Of a DNA stretch of 64,000 nucleotides, positions 25,201 through 32,200 are shown piece after piece. Every line of letters starts with the position of its first letter. The stretch's first letter is position 1. This DNA is from Procambarus clarkii (Eukaryota > Arthropoda > Malacostraca > Decapoda > Cambaridae), in contig NC_091217.1 in NCBI RefSeq assembly GCF_040958095.1, positions 9,887,874 through 9,951,873 of the forward strand, written 5' to 3'. Under the pieces are notes generated by a model. It had not been told where the DNA came from. It saw only the letters and a program-made list of their open reading frames with translations, and did no database searches. The position numbers were made by a program, and so were the translations under genes.

Positions 25201-26382
25201 TATTGTAGAAAACCACAGAGCATCCCACAGAACTTGGGCCGGTCATCATAGTGTGCCCACCTCTAGCTAAGTGAACGAATCATTGGCGCACTTCTCTGTC
25301 CAACCGCCAGAGTTCCAATAATATTTCTTTTCAAACCATATCCCCAATTTCTTTCGTTTTTGCCTCATTGAGTTCCAAATTGGTTTCCTTCATTTAACAC
25401 TGATTTGTCCACATATTTTCAATCTATGAATGTACTTGAGACTTTATTTTCTTTCATTGAATTGATGTTTATATTCTCTTAGAGGGGAACAGCCTCACAC
25501 TGTGACGATGCACTGCGCATGTGCAAAACCAGCAACTTATCTGGCGGAAATTTAAAATGTCTTTCCCAAACAAACCATCACAGTTATCAACGCTAACACA
25601 TTCTTCCAAAAAGGGACCCCTTCCTTACAACATGAGCTGTGAGAAGGGATAGCTCTAAAGTTTGCTAGCAGGAGTCACCTATTACCAACCTGTGTAAAAT
25701 AAAAAAAAAGCTCTCCACCTTGTACTTCTATTCTCTTCTTTAGCATTAAAAATTTTTCCAAGTTTATCCTTAACATTCACATTTGCCCAACCACCAGCCT
25801 TGCTGTCAAATTCCTTTCTTCTATGTCAGAGAGCTTCCTATTTTCTTAGTAATTTTCTGAATAATTTTCTCCTTATCTTCTCATTTGCTGTCTTTTTTGT
25901 TTAAACTTAAATGGAAAAACTTAAGCTTAAACTTGGATTTCACATACCGTGTACACCACCATTTTCTTTACCCTCTCAGTTCTTCACTTTGATTCTATAA
26001 AATCAACATCTTTTATCACCTGCTCTTGCCACCTCATTCCACCATTTCTGCATAAAAGCTTCTTTCCATCTTGGTTACCTGCTTTAAAAAAAACACTGTT
26101 TTGTGTAGTACCAGCTTGTATGGTTGAATTTTTCAGTACTGTCATTAGTTGTGAACCTTAATGATCATTCCCGCCTCCAGGTTCCAACCTTTGAGAGAGG
26201 AAAGCAATTGGGATGACCCTCGCCATCAGCCTTATTTCGGGCTGGATATGCCACAACCCACAGAAGATGAATATCCCTTGGAAGATATCCACAAATCTAA
26301 TACTGCAGAAGGAGCTTCTAACCCATCTTTCCTCAAAGATTTTGATGAATCTTCATCAAGTAAACCTGTATCAGACTTGTAA
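2397..26382 (+). CDS. MAM and LDL-receptor class A domain membrane protein (3' part; 13 coding exons)
   Basis: Thirteen exons join in one frame with matching phases: 2397-2640, 3300-3463, 5172-5318, 7036-7170, 9520-9696, 14871-15015, 17798-17980, 18141-18313, 19356-19503, 20095-20304, 23499-23703, 24024-24230, 26181-26382. The 2340 nt give 779 residues plus TAA. Order by visible residue: end of MAM 1 (1-26), LDLa 1 (47-81), MAM 2 (about 84-243), LDLa 2 (250-285), MAM 3 (about 290-458), LDLa 3 (471-505), Thr-rich linker (509-537), LDLa 4 (538-574), LDLa 5 (580-614), EGF-like (about 617-654), Thr/Pro stalk, transmembrane helix (685-709), stop-transfer KKR, cytoplasmic tail (710-779). The protein is a type I membrane protein with a Cys-rich ectodomain, resembling MALRD1-like receptors. 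LDLa modules usually bind Ca2+ and ligands, MAM modules mediate adhesion or ligand contact. The ligand is unknown. The N-terminus and signal peptide lie outside the window. Most introns carry transposons. Confidence 0.88.
3137..3264. repeat. (TA)n microsatellite in intron
   Basis: Almost pure alternating TA ending 35 nt before an exon acceptor. The nearby ORF of alternating Ile/Tyr is an artefact of the repeat. Confidence 0.95.
3300..3463 (+). CDS. MAM/LDLa gene exon: start of MAM 2
   Basis: Acceptor tttttctacag follows a long TA repeat; donor gttagt. In phase 1, out phase 0. It begins [13 protein letters not shown], the classic start of a MAM domain (Cys-x-Phe-Glu then Cys-x-Trp). Confidence 0.85.
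3726..3995 (-). pseudogene. DIRS reverse transcriptase fragment
   Basis: Encodes [20 protein letters not shown], then [19 protein letters not shown]. These are RT palm motifs (catalytic Asp in [20 protein letters not shown]) of the DIRS type. The YLDD motif region has decayed (LAYLGLPGR). Only about 90 residues of RT remain. Confidence 0.7.
3917..4474 (-). pseudogene. DIRS gag-like ORF with a Cys/His motif
   Basis: A 185-residue ORF, with the likely family start at [17 protein letters not shown]. It has a compact Cys/His cluster, [21 protein letters not shown] followed by AACW, found again in copy C (10768). The pattern suggests a zinc-binding nucleic-acid-binding module in the first ORF of the element (inference). 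The ORF continues about 120 residues and then meets the RT remnant in another frame. Confidence 0.55.
4891..5171 (+). other. Intron, no feature recognised
   Basis: AT-rich intron sequence leading to the acceptor at 5171. Nothing beyond a polypyrimidine/T stretch before the exon. Confidence 0.4.
5172..5318 (+). CDS. MAM/LDLa gene exon: MAM 2 core
   Basis: 49 codons, phase 0 at both ends, donor gtaagg. The sequence [19 protein letters not shown] gives the Cys-containing beta-strand of a MAM jelly-roll. Confidence 0.85.
5430..5590. repeat. Foldback palindrome, diverged copy of the 9163/52134 family
   Basis: Left part (cacacaccagaaaatgaaga, tttcagtccatcc) and right part (ggatggaccgaaac, cttcattttctgatttgtgg) are inverted copies around a centre near 5510. 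The ggaccgaaac word is shared with the two better-preserved copies. Confidence 0.65.
5640..6290 (-). mobile_element. Non-LTR retrotransposon fragment (RT thumb/C-terminal region)
   Basis: The minus strand encodes [40 protein letters not shown] and [20 protein letters not shown], the conserved C-terminal part of CR1/Jockey-like LINE RTs. The plus-strand text at 6176-6290 (cacctagttgtgcttgcgat) is a widespread decapod repeat related to 58195-58590. The fragment is broken and intronic. Confidence 0.7.
6611..6742. repeat. Long hairpin made of two inverted tRNA-like SINE heads
   Basis: Arms 6611-6667 and 6686-6742 are inverted copies of 57 nt with one mismatch, separated by 18 nt. Each arm contains ggttcgaatcc, a tRNA B-box-like sequence, so both strands carry one. 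Related single heads occur at 17225-17335 and 47095-47270. Confidence 0.85.
6772..6900 (-). mobile_element. LINE RT fragment
   Basis: The plus-strand text atgtgagcctctggcattag and cccctaggtctttttctctt is the reverse complement of a recurrent decapod LINE RT segment, also seen at about 41700-41970. Probably a further piece of the 5640 element. Confidence 0.45.
7036..7170 (+). CDS. MAM/LDLa gene exon: MAM 2 core
   Basis: 45 codons, phase 0 at both ends, acceptor ctgctcag, donor gtgagt. It reads [19 protein letters not shown] then [13 protein letters not shown], matching the W-x(n)-V-x-L strand region of MAM domains. It was found by splice phase and domain logic. Confidence 0.82.
7873..8322. 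mobile_element. pogo/Tigger-like mariner MITE
   Basis: The left end caggcagtccctaacttatt and the right end (reverse complement tacaaggggtcccctgactt) are imperfect inverted terminal repeats of the caggcagtcc type used by Tigger-like elements. The roughly 450 nt interior has no intact transposase. Confidence 0.6.
8455..8835 (-). mobile_element. LINE 3' fragment with C2H2-like zinc finger
   Basis: The minus strand encodes [20 protein letters not shown], a C-x2-C finger followed by SRIGLxxH, typical of the C-terminus of certain non-LTR elements. Upstream it reads [13 protein letters not shown] in a second frame. The 3' end (plus-strand 8455-8465) is tagtagtag, a usual simple-repeat LINE tail. 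Several frameshifts. Confidence 0.6.
8878..9150 (+). mobile_element. tRNA-derived SINE (family 1)
   Basis: The head has A-box-like tggttgagcgga and B-box gggttcgattcc, then a body with gggcagagtttctttcaccc and ctgggagttagtcagctgtc. The same body is present in reverse at 47390-47640. It is a SINE, not a functional tRNA gene: it lacks a tRNA fold at its 3' end and continues into the body. Confidence 0.8.
9163..9317. repeat. Foldback palindrome (gaccgaaac family)
   Basis: 155 nt inverted repeat: ttgaccaaaccacacactag at the left and its exact complement ctagtgtgtggtttggtcaa at the right, closing on a centre around 9240 (tcaagttgattgcgatcaca). Close relative at 52134-52290. Confidence 0.9.
9351..9470. 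repeat. (ACAT)n microsatellite
   Basis: Tetranucleotide array, starting as acgt repeats and becoming pure acat. It lies just 50 nt upstream of the exon at 9520 and produces false Tyr/Ile/His ORFs. Confidence 0.95.
9520..9696 (+). CDS. MAM/LDLa gene exon: end of MAM 2 and LDLa 2
   Basis: 59 codons, phase 0 at both ends, acceptor tattcacag, donor gtaagt. It starts with the MAM closing signature [11 protein letters not shown], then an LDLa module with [13 protein letters not shown] and the Ca-site [11 protein letters not shown]. Confidence 0.88.
10768..11874 (+). pseudogene. DIRS gag-like ORF with Ser-rich microsatellite expansion
   Basis: An open frame of 368 codons starting [17 protein letters not shown], with the same Cys/His cluster as copy B ([19 protein letters not shown]). 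A (TCC)n array at 11142-11222 expands into a run of serines and prolines. The end of the ORF ([36 protein letters not shown]) is the conserved gag C-terminal part, also traceable on the minus strand at 36850-37418. The last codons run into the inserted repeat at 11868. The element is defective, so this is scored as a pseudogene although the frame is open. Confidence 0.65.
11142..11222. repeat. (TCC)n microsatellite inside the gag-like ORF
   Basis: About 80 nt of tcc/ctcc repeats ending in a C run. It creates spurious poly-Glu ORFs on the other strand. Confidence 0.95.
11868..12230. repeat. Dispersed repeat R1, nested in DIRS copy C
   Basis: Begins tcctcttaaaataaagtcgc and contains ctatggccaaaattggacat and cctcctaacctaccagagga. 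The same sequence is found at 60506-60745 and, in reverse and partly, at 56490-56592. It sits exactly where the RT of the DIRS element should start. Confidence 0.75.
12480..13930 (+). pseudogene. DIRS RNase H and tyrosine recombinase C-terminus, frameshifted
   Basis: Successive frames carry [19 protein letters not shown] (12660), [19 protein letters not shown] (about 12834), [20 protein letters not shown] (about 13120), [19 protein letters not shown] (13404) and the recombinase words [39 protein letters not shown] (13650-13790). The last part is closed by a TAG at about 13789, after which [14 protein letters not shown] follows, keeping a Tyr at the expected place. At least four frame changes; inactive. 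Confidence 0.65.
14871..15015 (+). CDS. MAM/LDLa gene exon: start of MAM 3
   Basis: In phase 0, out phase 1; acceptor tttgatacag, donor gtatta. It encodes [18 protein letters not shown] and [17 protein letters not shown], a typical MAM opening. The donor is followed within 40 nt by an ATT repeat. Confidence 0.85.
15046..15170. repeat. (ATT)n microsatellite in intron
   Basis: Long tta/att array starting 30 nt after the exon ending at 15015. Confidence 0.95.
15225..15485 (-). mobile_element. tRNA-like SINE head and decapod SINE body fragment
   Basis: 15225-15290 has a reversed tRNA-like head (aatttgaacctgc, accacgacatggtc). 15300-15480 carries acccggtctctgaccaggcc and gagtcacagcctggttgatc, a body related to the repeats at 33055-33370 and 47400-47460. 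Confidence 0.55.
15490..17220. other. Intron stretch with no clear gene
   Basis: AT-rich intronic sequence with short CA and CT runs (15925-15940, 16487-16512). Short ORFs here have no recognisable domain. A diverged transposon around 16330-16660 is possible but not identifiable by eye. Confidence 0.35.
17225..17335. mobile_element. tRNA-like SINE head
   Basis: The text cagtgaaatcgcattaatgc, then atcagtaggagccatgagga and cgattcaaaccttc, matches the head family at 6611 and 47095. Confidence 0.5.
17798..17980 (+). CDS. MAM/LDLa gene exon: MAM 3 core
   Basis: Phase 1 at both ends; acceptor aatttacag, donor gtatgt. It encodes [17 protein letters not shown] and [14 protein letters not shown], the conserved central MAM strands. 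Confidence 0.87.
18141..18313 (+). CDS. MAM/LDLa gene exon: end of MAM 3
   Basis: In phase 1, out phase 0; acceptor actttaccag, donor gtaagt. It encodes [20 protein letters not shown] and the MAM terminal signature [11 protein letters not shown]. The final MAM cysteine is at the start of the next exon. Confidence 0.87.
18372..18560. repeat. 35-bp tandem repeat in intron
   Basis: About five copies of a 35 nt unit built on aattgactttataacaattg followed by gcaattattggcaat. Each unit has internal dyads (attgccaat type), and single-base variants (ttt/tta) alternate between copies. It begins about 60 nt downstream of an exon donor. Confidence 0.9.
18665..19140. repeat. Diverged copy of dispersed repeat X
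   Basis: cattcttgtaaagccactaacatgcatagc and, further on, ggtcccctctaattgcatgg resemble 29205-29390 and 50960-51670, where the preserved text is cttgtaaagccactagcacg and aggtcccttaatttgcatag. Degree of decay is high. Confidence 0.45.
19356..19503 (+). CDS. MAM/LDLa gene exon: LDLa 3
   Basis: In phase 0, out phase 1; acceptor caattttcag, donor gtgagt. The frame is [15 protein letters not shown] then an LDLa module with [13 protein letters not shown] and [10 protein letters not shown]. Only the acceptor at 19355 keeps frame with the previous exon; the nearby aaaacag at 19368 does not. Confidence 0.87.
20095..20304 (+). CDS. MAM/LDLa gene exon: Thr-rich linker and LDLa 4
   Basis: Phase 1 at both ends; acceptor tttgcaccag, donor gtataa. 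A Thr-rich, probably O-glycosylated stretch ([14 protein letters not shown]) leads into an LDLa module with [16 protein letters not shown]. Confidence 0.87.
20440..21375 (+). mobile_element. DIRS-like retrotransposon fragment D (RT region)
   Basis: The frame from 20391 to 20966 encodes [20 protein letters not shown] (RT catalytic Asp motif) and [20 protein letters not shown] (the LDDWL motif of DIRS RTs). Past 20960 remnants of the RNase H region follow in other frames. No terminal repeats are seen. It lies in the intron between exons 20304 and 23499. Confidence 0.65.
21560..21990 (-). mobile_element. pogo/Tigger-like element remnant
   Basis: The left end cagtggtaccttcattttc is a Tigger-type terminal repeat followed by the typical aatccgttcc and ttttcccataagagataatg. 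The minus strand encodes [20 protein letters not shown], which resembles the tail of a pogo-like transposase; a parallel copy is at 24590-25080. Confidence 0.6.
22000..22300 (+). mobile_element. tRNA-derived SINE (family 2) with long poly(A) tail
   Basis: Head: A-box tggtgtagtggt and B-box gggtttgtatcc; body: ttaaatgtagcctctgttta and aacgctacgcgtactagtgg; tail: about 50 A. Another copy is at 56616-56880, and a reversed head at 49938-50040. The long A tail suggests recent insertion. Confidence 0.8.
22640..23240 (+). pseudogene. LINE C-terminal remnant (RNase H end and Cys/His knuckle)
   Basis: Decayed frames contain [16 protein letters not shown] followed by [13 protein letters not shown], matching the consensus L.xGHTxLTH...LTVxHILxECP at the 3' end of Jockey/I-type LINEs. 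Several stops and frameshifts. Confidence 0.5.
23499..23703 (+). CDS. MAM/LDLa gene exon: LDLa 5 and start of EGF-like domain
   Basis: In phase 1, out phase 2; acceptor ttataatacag, donor gtatgt. The LDLa-like module keeps its cysteines but has a non-standard acidic end ([12 protein letters not shown]), so Ca2+ binding may differ. It runs directly into [13 protein letters not shown], the first half of an EGF-like fold. Confidence 0.85.
24024..24230 (+). CDS. MAM/LDLa gene exon: end of EGF-like domain, stalk and transmembrane helix
   Basis: Phase 2 at both ends; acceptor cttttttag, donor gtaagt. [12 protein letters not shown] completes the EGF module. A Thr/Pro stalk of about 27 residues follows, then a 25-residue hydrophobic helix beginning [18 protein letters not shown] and closed by the positive stop KKR. 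Confidence 0.88.
24590..25080 (-). mobile_element. pogo/Tigger-like element remnant
   Basis: The left part aagctcggttaacgaattta, then atccgttcc, is Tigger-like. The minus strand (25074-24880) encodes [20 protein letters not shown] and PQPGPSGV, the same tail motif as at 21900. It sits in the intron before the last exon of the MAM/LDLa gene. Confidence 0.55.
25085..26180 (+). other. Intron stretch with no recognised feature
   Basis: Mixed-composition intron sequence. Short ORFs (for example 25949-26161) have no recognisable domain. Confidence 0.35.
26181..26382 (+). CDS. MAM/LDLa gene terminal exon: cytoplasmic tail
   Basis: Acceptor ccgcctccag, phase 2 in, ending in TAA. The tail is acidic. 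It contains an NPSF motif (NPxF, similar to PTB/clathrin-adaptor sorting signals) and ends in VSDL, which fits a class I PDZ ligand (S/T-x-hydrophobic). Both functions are inferences from motif shape. Confidence 0.85.
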
Positions 26383-26715
26383 GCTTATTTATATACATAT
26401 TAGACTTGATATAATGAGTATCTCATTACTGTATTTTCCTATTATAGGTATTTATTTAACTTTCAGGATATGACCTGTATGTTCATGTAATTTCCTGTGG
26501 CAAGTATTCCATATAGGTATTTCCAAATACATACCTGTAAAATATGTATAAAGCAAGACAATTGTGATAAAGCATGACATTATATATATGGTATATATAT
26601 ATTCTTAGGGGGATATTTTTAATTGTTCTAGGTTATTAATAGTAAGGTATTTTATCTCAATATATTTCTCTGTAATATTTTAAGCATTGTATGTAGATAA
26701 AATTGTAGAGTCCAA

Positions 26716-26721
26716 ATTAAA
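26716..26721 (+). terminator. Candidate polyadenylation signal of the MAM/LDLa gene
   Basis: ATTAAA, about 335 nt past the stop codon, is the best polyadenylation hexamer seen in the AT-rich 3' flank. No AATAAA occurs earlier. RNA data would be needed to confirm it. Confidence 0.35.
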
Positions 26722-26823
26722 CATTTTGCTAGTCCATATTTTATACTTGCCTTTTCTCTAACCTTTTGGAAGCACAATGTTATTATAAAGCCTTCATAAC
26801 TTATTAACTATGTACCCACAACC

Positions 26824-26900
26824 AGGAGGGTAGAAAAAGCCTATACTACTCTATCCCTTTGAGATGTATTTTATTGTCTAGATAAGCATACTTGAATTAC
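26824..26900 (+). mobile_element. 3' end of the LINE family seen at 52440-54240
   Basis: gggtagaaaaagcctatact, then tttgagatgtattttattgt and aagcatacttgaa match the 3' ends at about 54160-54240 and 61905-61990. Extremely 5'-truncated. Confidence 0.6.
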
Positions 26901-27869
26901 CCACAACCTAATGGCCATTGGGTGCCATAAGATGGAAGAAACAGGATGATAAAATCATGTTAGGAACTAAATTGTAGTTCATCTCACCCACCTATTTAGG
27001 TCATAGTACATGCACAATCCTGGAAAAAGCAAATGACATCACCAGGCATTATGGTATGGTTCCCCATAATCAGGGACAGGAAGCCAGTTATATTGAGGTT
27101 TCACCAGGCCAACTACTGCCCTTCCTAAGAAGGAAACCTACAACAATTGCTAAGCTTTCAGGTAACTATTTAGTGCTAGGTGAAAAAGGCTTGTCCTGTC
27201 ATGGGAATTAAAACCCAGAACATTTTGGATGTGCTTACCCCTGTGCCACAATTTTGCAAAATAAGCCTGTGGGAAAATATGCTACACTTTATTGAGTTTC
27301 CTAAGAGATCACCATAGATATAAAAGTACAAATAGGTGATGAAATATCACTACTAATCCCAATAAATGTGTTCCTCAAGATAGTGTGACTTGCCTCACTG
27401 TTGCCATCGAGGTGGATGAAGTTCTCACATCTTCACTATGCATTAATGACTGCAATCACCTGTTTAGGCCCTGATGCCAGCTTGGTGCAGAGATATCCAG
27501 AAAGAAGTGAATTTCATCAGTTGTTGGGTACAACAAACAATTTACATTCTCATTCCCAAAAAATGGTTGCTATGCAGTTTAATAGGAAAAGGAAATACTA
27601 ATTCCTACTTACAGCCTCTGAATGCCTTGTGATTCAGTGGTCCTGAAATTGTTTGTTTTTTAGAGGCCCCACCCCCCCTCAACTGAACTGCCTACCTAGT
27701 TCAACAACCCGTGTACCATTTTCCATGTATACAAATGATCTCAGCTTTTTCTCTATGGTCATCCTCACATGTGTTTTCTTAGTTTGAACCTTGCCACTGA
27801 CTTTCTTGGGACTCATGGCATGATATATAAACTAGTTCCCTAAGCTAAGTAAAGGTACAGCCATGCCTT

Positions 27870-28060
27870 AAAGATGTACTAGTCCTTCGAGACCCAATCT
27901 TGCCTATAGAGAGCCAGGACCAAAATCGGGTTCTCTCCATGAGATAATGAGAGTTTGGAAATCAAACTCAGGTTTGAGATTAATGCTTAAATTTGAGAAA
28001 AAGCCCACCAGAAGAGCATTGGTGTGAGGAAAACACCTAGAACATAAGGTGCCTGACCAC
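27870..28060. mobile_element. Possible DIRS-type terminal fragment
   Basis: gagagccaggaccaaaatcg and aaaaagcccaccagaagagc resemble words in the terminal fragments at 32400-32770. Weak. Confidence 0.3.
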
Positions 28061-28864
28061 TAGGTGGCATCCTCAGTCACCCGGGACTCCAGCCAGTACA
28101 GTATATAGTAACAACAGTACAGGAAACTTAGAACTGTTAATGGCCCAAACTATACTTAATGCTTTCAACTTAGTGGTGTTTGATATCCATGGAACATTAG
28201 TTCTGCTGGGAGCAATTTCTTTTGTTACTGTTTCCTTTTTCTTTCACAATTGTCTTTTAAGCTGCTAGAGACAACCCTAGGGAAGAAGAACAAGAAACTC
28301 AATGTTTCAAATAACAGATAAGTATTTCATAAGAGGAATAATACAAAGAAAGCAGCAGCAGCAGAGATAAGGATGAGGTGCAGTAAAGGGAAGGAAGTGG
28401 AGAGCCCTTATCAATCAGCTCTACAACCCCAGAGGTGAGTGGGAAACTCGTAATCCTTAGTAAAACAACAAAATAAACCTGTGAAGGAGGTCATTCATCT
28501 AGAATCAAGACAGATAAAGTACCTTAGAATGACTTTAAAAAGGCCCATAGCCGAGTCATAGATATGCCTGGCAGTGAATACAGAATCTTACAAAAAGGCA
28601 AACCATTAGTTTATCTATAGTTTTTTGCCTCTGATTAAATAAATAAACCACAATGCTCTCCAGACTGGCAACATTACAACATACGGGTTCTCCAGCCCTA
28701 CAATATTTGAGGAGGTACCATTCAAGATTTGTCTATTGACACCCTTTTCAATTATTAATTAATCCTAGTCCAAGTAATTAAATTACAATACTTAAGAAGA
28801 TCAATATCCTATATAAACTGCGAAGACACTACCTATTTCCTATTTTATTTCCTGTTAATGTAAT

Positions 28865-29200
28865 ACAGTGGCCCCTCCATTTATGAATTTAATCCATTTC
28901 CAGAGACAATTCATAACCCAAAATTCACAACCCGAAATTAATTTTCCCATAAGAAATAATGTAAATTAAATTAATCTGTTCCACATTCCCCAAAATATTA
29001 ACTTCAAAATACATTTTATTCCTAATACTCACAAATATTTAGTACTATAGTATATACAAGTTATAGCTTACCTTTATTGATGACTTCTTGGCATATGAAG
29101 ACAGTGAGGAGGGGGGGTGGGAGGTGTTAGTGTTTGAAAGGAGAGTCCCATTACATTATAACATCAGGCACTGATGACTTCTCTGGGGTACTCTCTCTCT
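28865..29200. mobile_element. pogo/Tigger-like MITE fragment
   Basis: acagtggcccctccatttat, aatttaatccatttccagag and ttttcccataagaaataatg form the terminal part of the same family as 21560 and 42581. Confidence 0.55.
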
Positions 29201-29204
29201 CCTA

Positions 29205-29390
29205 CATTTATTTATTTATTTATTTTATTTATTTATTTATTTATGCATATACAAGAATGTACATAAGGAATGTGAGGATACAAATATGGTAATTACAGTC
29301 TTGTAAAGCCACTAGCACGCGCAGCGTTTCGGGCAGGTCCTTAATCTAAGAAAATTTTAAGGAGGTAAATACAGTACTTGCATTTCCATA
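29205..29390. repeat. Dispersed repeat X
   Basis: ATTT repeat followed by atgcatatacaagaatgtac, cttgtaaagccactagcacg and cgcagcgtttcgggcaggtc. Almost identical to 51000-51145. Confidence 0.8.
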
Positions 29391-31013
29391 AATGTTTATA
29401 AAAAAAAAATAGTAACTTGATTCAACACTGCTAGCAGGAATTGTAATTTTATAAATATATTCACAGATAGATTTTAACACCACGTTGAGGAAGAATAAAA
29501 AAAACTTGTTTCAAAAATAATAATCCAGACCACCTTTCCTACCCTCAAAGCACCCATTAATGAAAGCCCATCATATGCCATTCAAACTGAACAATGCACA
29601 AATCACTCCACCTAAAGTAATAATGATGAGGCAAAAATACAAAGCTGCTGACATTGTCATATATCAAGACAAAGACTAACCCTCTATATTGCTGCTAGCA
29701 ACACATCCTACAATCTAGAGCAGTGTTTCTCAACCAGGATTCCGTGGAGCCCCAAGATAACTATGGGCCCCACAAGAAAATGATAAACAGGCTAATTCTA
29801 ATCATATACCAATGTATTTGAGTAATTTTTATATATTTTTCTTGTCTAGCCAATATCGCGAGCAAAGACAAAAATAGTCTCCTTTCAGGCGACAGTCAAA
29901 TCCCGTGTGTGTGCATCTAAAGTACAACCCGGAATTATTTCAACGGTACAACGGCTGAGAAAAGCTAATCTAGAGTATATGACATTAGAAAAGATGGAAT
30001 ATCCTTTAACTTGAGGGTCCTTCAGGACCTTTCACTCATTGTCATCTGGAGTGAAGTATATATTTTCTAATCAGACTAGAAAGTTAATTTCAGAATCCAG
30101 TACAATAATATTTGAAGTTGTATTTACAAACTTATGTAAATATACAGTACATGTATTAATTTTTTCTTAAATATGTGCAATAATTTAATGGTATCAACAT
30201 TGTTTTAGTATTTATTGACCATGTGCTCAATATACCAGAGATAAAAAGCGTCTATTAATAATATGTGGTATATTTAATATTAATATATTAGTCATGAAAG
30301 ATGGTCTAGCGTAACACACTTCACACTCGAACACCATGCAACAATAACCTATTATAAGACAAGCGTGCTTATGCAAACTGTCACTGTGAAATTTTAAACT
30401 TGTACTGAAAATAGAAGTAAAATTATTTTTGGTGTTAGACACAATATTAATAGAATACCTGAAAACTGAGGTGGTATTATAACTGAGCAATATTAATTTT
30501 AATACTGTAGTGGGAAGTGGATTTGATGTGAATCAGTCAAGTTATGTAAGCTATAGAAGTTTATTTTTTTTACAAATGCCTTACCCTAAATACAATGATG
30601 CAGTAATTTTTATTTATAATGCAAAAGACAATGACACTGCAATATCTTCCCAAAGGTCTATCATTACTTTTGAACACAGGCATTAGTCTTTTAAAATTTA
30701 ATAAAAATAATCAACAGTTTTAATTAATGTCCTATCCCATTAATTTTTTTACATTTAATTTTGTATATTTTCATACATAGTGGAGCAAAAACATGATGAC
30801 CAAGCATATTTTGAAATGCTAAATTATCTGGGGTTCAGATTGTAAGTTTCAATTAAGAAAAATTGAGAAAATCCTTGTACATCCTTGAGAAAATATTTAG
30901 GATGTGCAATGCGTTCAAAACTCGATGCAGGTCTGCTCCTGACACACGAAATATTGACAACCATGATGAGCTCAAAAGTACCTCAAACATATACTTTTTA
31001 AGCTCATCATGGA
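29391..31013. other. Intergenic, no gene recognised
   Basis: Region between the two convergent genes. At 29723 the word cagtgtttctcaaccagg resembles a hAT-type terminal repeat, but no partner end was found. Otherwise AT-rich with no coding signal. Confidence 0.35.
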
Positions 31014-31032
31014 GAGAGAGAGCGAGAATGAG

Positions 31033-31072
<40 letters not shown>

Positions 31073-31100
31073 AGACAGTGAGAGAGAGAGAGAGAATGAG

Positions 31101-31182
<82 letters not shown>
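31014..31182. repeat. (GA)n microsatellite
   Basis: About 170 nt of ag/ga repeats with interspersed gagacagtgag units. Produces false Ser/Leu ORFs on the minus strand. Confidence 0.95.
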
Positions 31183-31184
<2 letters not shown>

Positions 31185-31560
31185 CACACACTCACACTAG
31201 TGTGTGAGTGACTGTGCGCGTGTGCGATGCAAGTTCGGTCTTATCAGACAGCCTCGATATAGTCTCTCACCTATATTAGTCTTGTGGTTTCACAGTACAG
31301 TGTTTCTCGATGTTGGACCACTACTGAAGTTGTCGATGTTACATCAATGTTACTAATGTTGGATCAACATTACTGATGGTGGATTGTTGTTGATCTAGAA
31401 TAAGATAAACAAATATCACTGGTCCAACTAATTTAACTGTGTTTCTAGAATTTGGGGAGGGGGGGTTCCAGATACACTATTATAATATTTTGAAATTGTT
31501 GCAAATACTGTATGAGTAATTTTCAGCTACTGTTTCAGAATTCCACATTCCCTATTGATT

Positions 31561-31566
31561 TTTATT
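31561..31566 (-). terminator. Candidate polyadenylation signal of the KLHDC2-like gene
   Basis: AATAAA on the minus strand, about 520 nt downstream of the TAG. It is a good hexamer, but no transcript end can be seen here. Confidence 0.35.
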
Positions 31567-32082
31567 AAGCAAGCATCCATGGCTTAAAAATCATAGATAA
31601 TAAATATTATGATAAACATAAAACATTATGTACTTGTGTCTTTGTAATGAGCAAGTACATCAAGACAGGAGTGTGGGACATGTGGGCGGAGAAAATAAAG
31701 TCTACTTGTATGTCATGCGTTCCTATTCTCTTGGAAAATAGTGTAACTAACTGGTAGAACTGTATCACTGTTAAATGCATAACAGTAGTATGCAACACCA
31801 TGACTCAAATATGTGTAACATTTATCTACTCTCAAAAACATCTACAAATAATTGTTTTGTATAAATAATTCAAACATATGTTAATTTCGATACAATGATC
31901 ATAACTAAGTTTAGGGTTATGACAACAATAATAAGAAAAGGAATTAAATAGCAAATATCCAGAAGATGAGGCACTGAAAGACTGAACGAGTAAGAACCAA
32001 GGTTCTTGGAAAACGAGGCTTTTTGGCTGATGTGTCGACTAAGTTGGGTGCTGTTGCACTGAGGTTGCACTATTCTCAACTG

Positions 32083-32200
32083 CTAACTTACACTGTTTGA
32101 ACAAGAGCGAACCTCAAGGATATGCTGAAGTGTCTGGGGTAAGAGATGCCACTGCTCTTGAAGCTTCTCTCTGTGCTTACCAACAACCTCAATACCCAAT
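32083..32200 (-). CDS. KLHDC2: KLHDC2-like terminal exon (C-terminal tail)
   Basis: Acceptor ttaatatttcag, phase 2 in, ends in TAG. Encodes RLGIEVVGKHREKL then WHLLPQTLQHILEV, the helical C-terminal tail that aligns with human RLSLEAVICFKEM...WNCLPKHLLHSV. In CUL2 receptors this C-terminal region contains the BC/CUL2-box that binds elongin C. Confidence 0.85.

Noticed and set aside
29723..29745. hAT transposon
   Set aside because: One end resembles a hAT terminal repeat (cagtgtttctcaacc), but no matching opposite end or transposase was found.
30853..31195. Minus-strand ORFs rich in Ser/Leu
   Set aside because: Translation of a (GA)n microsatellite.
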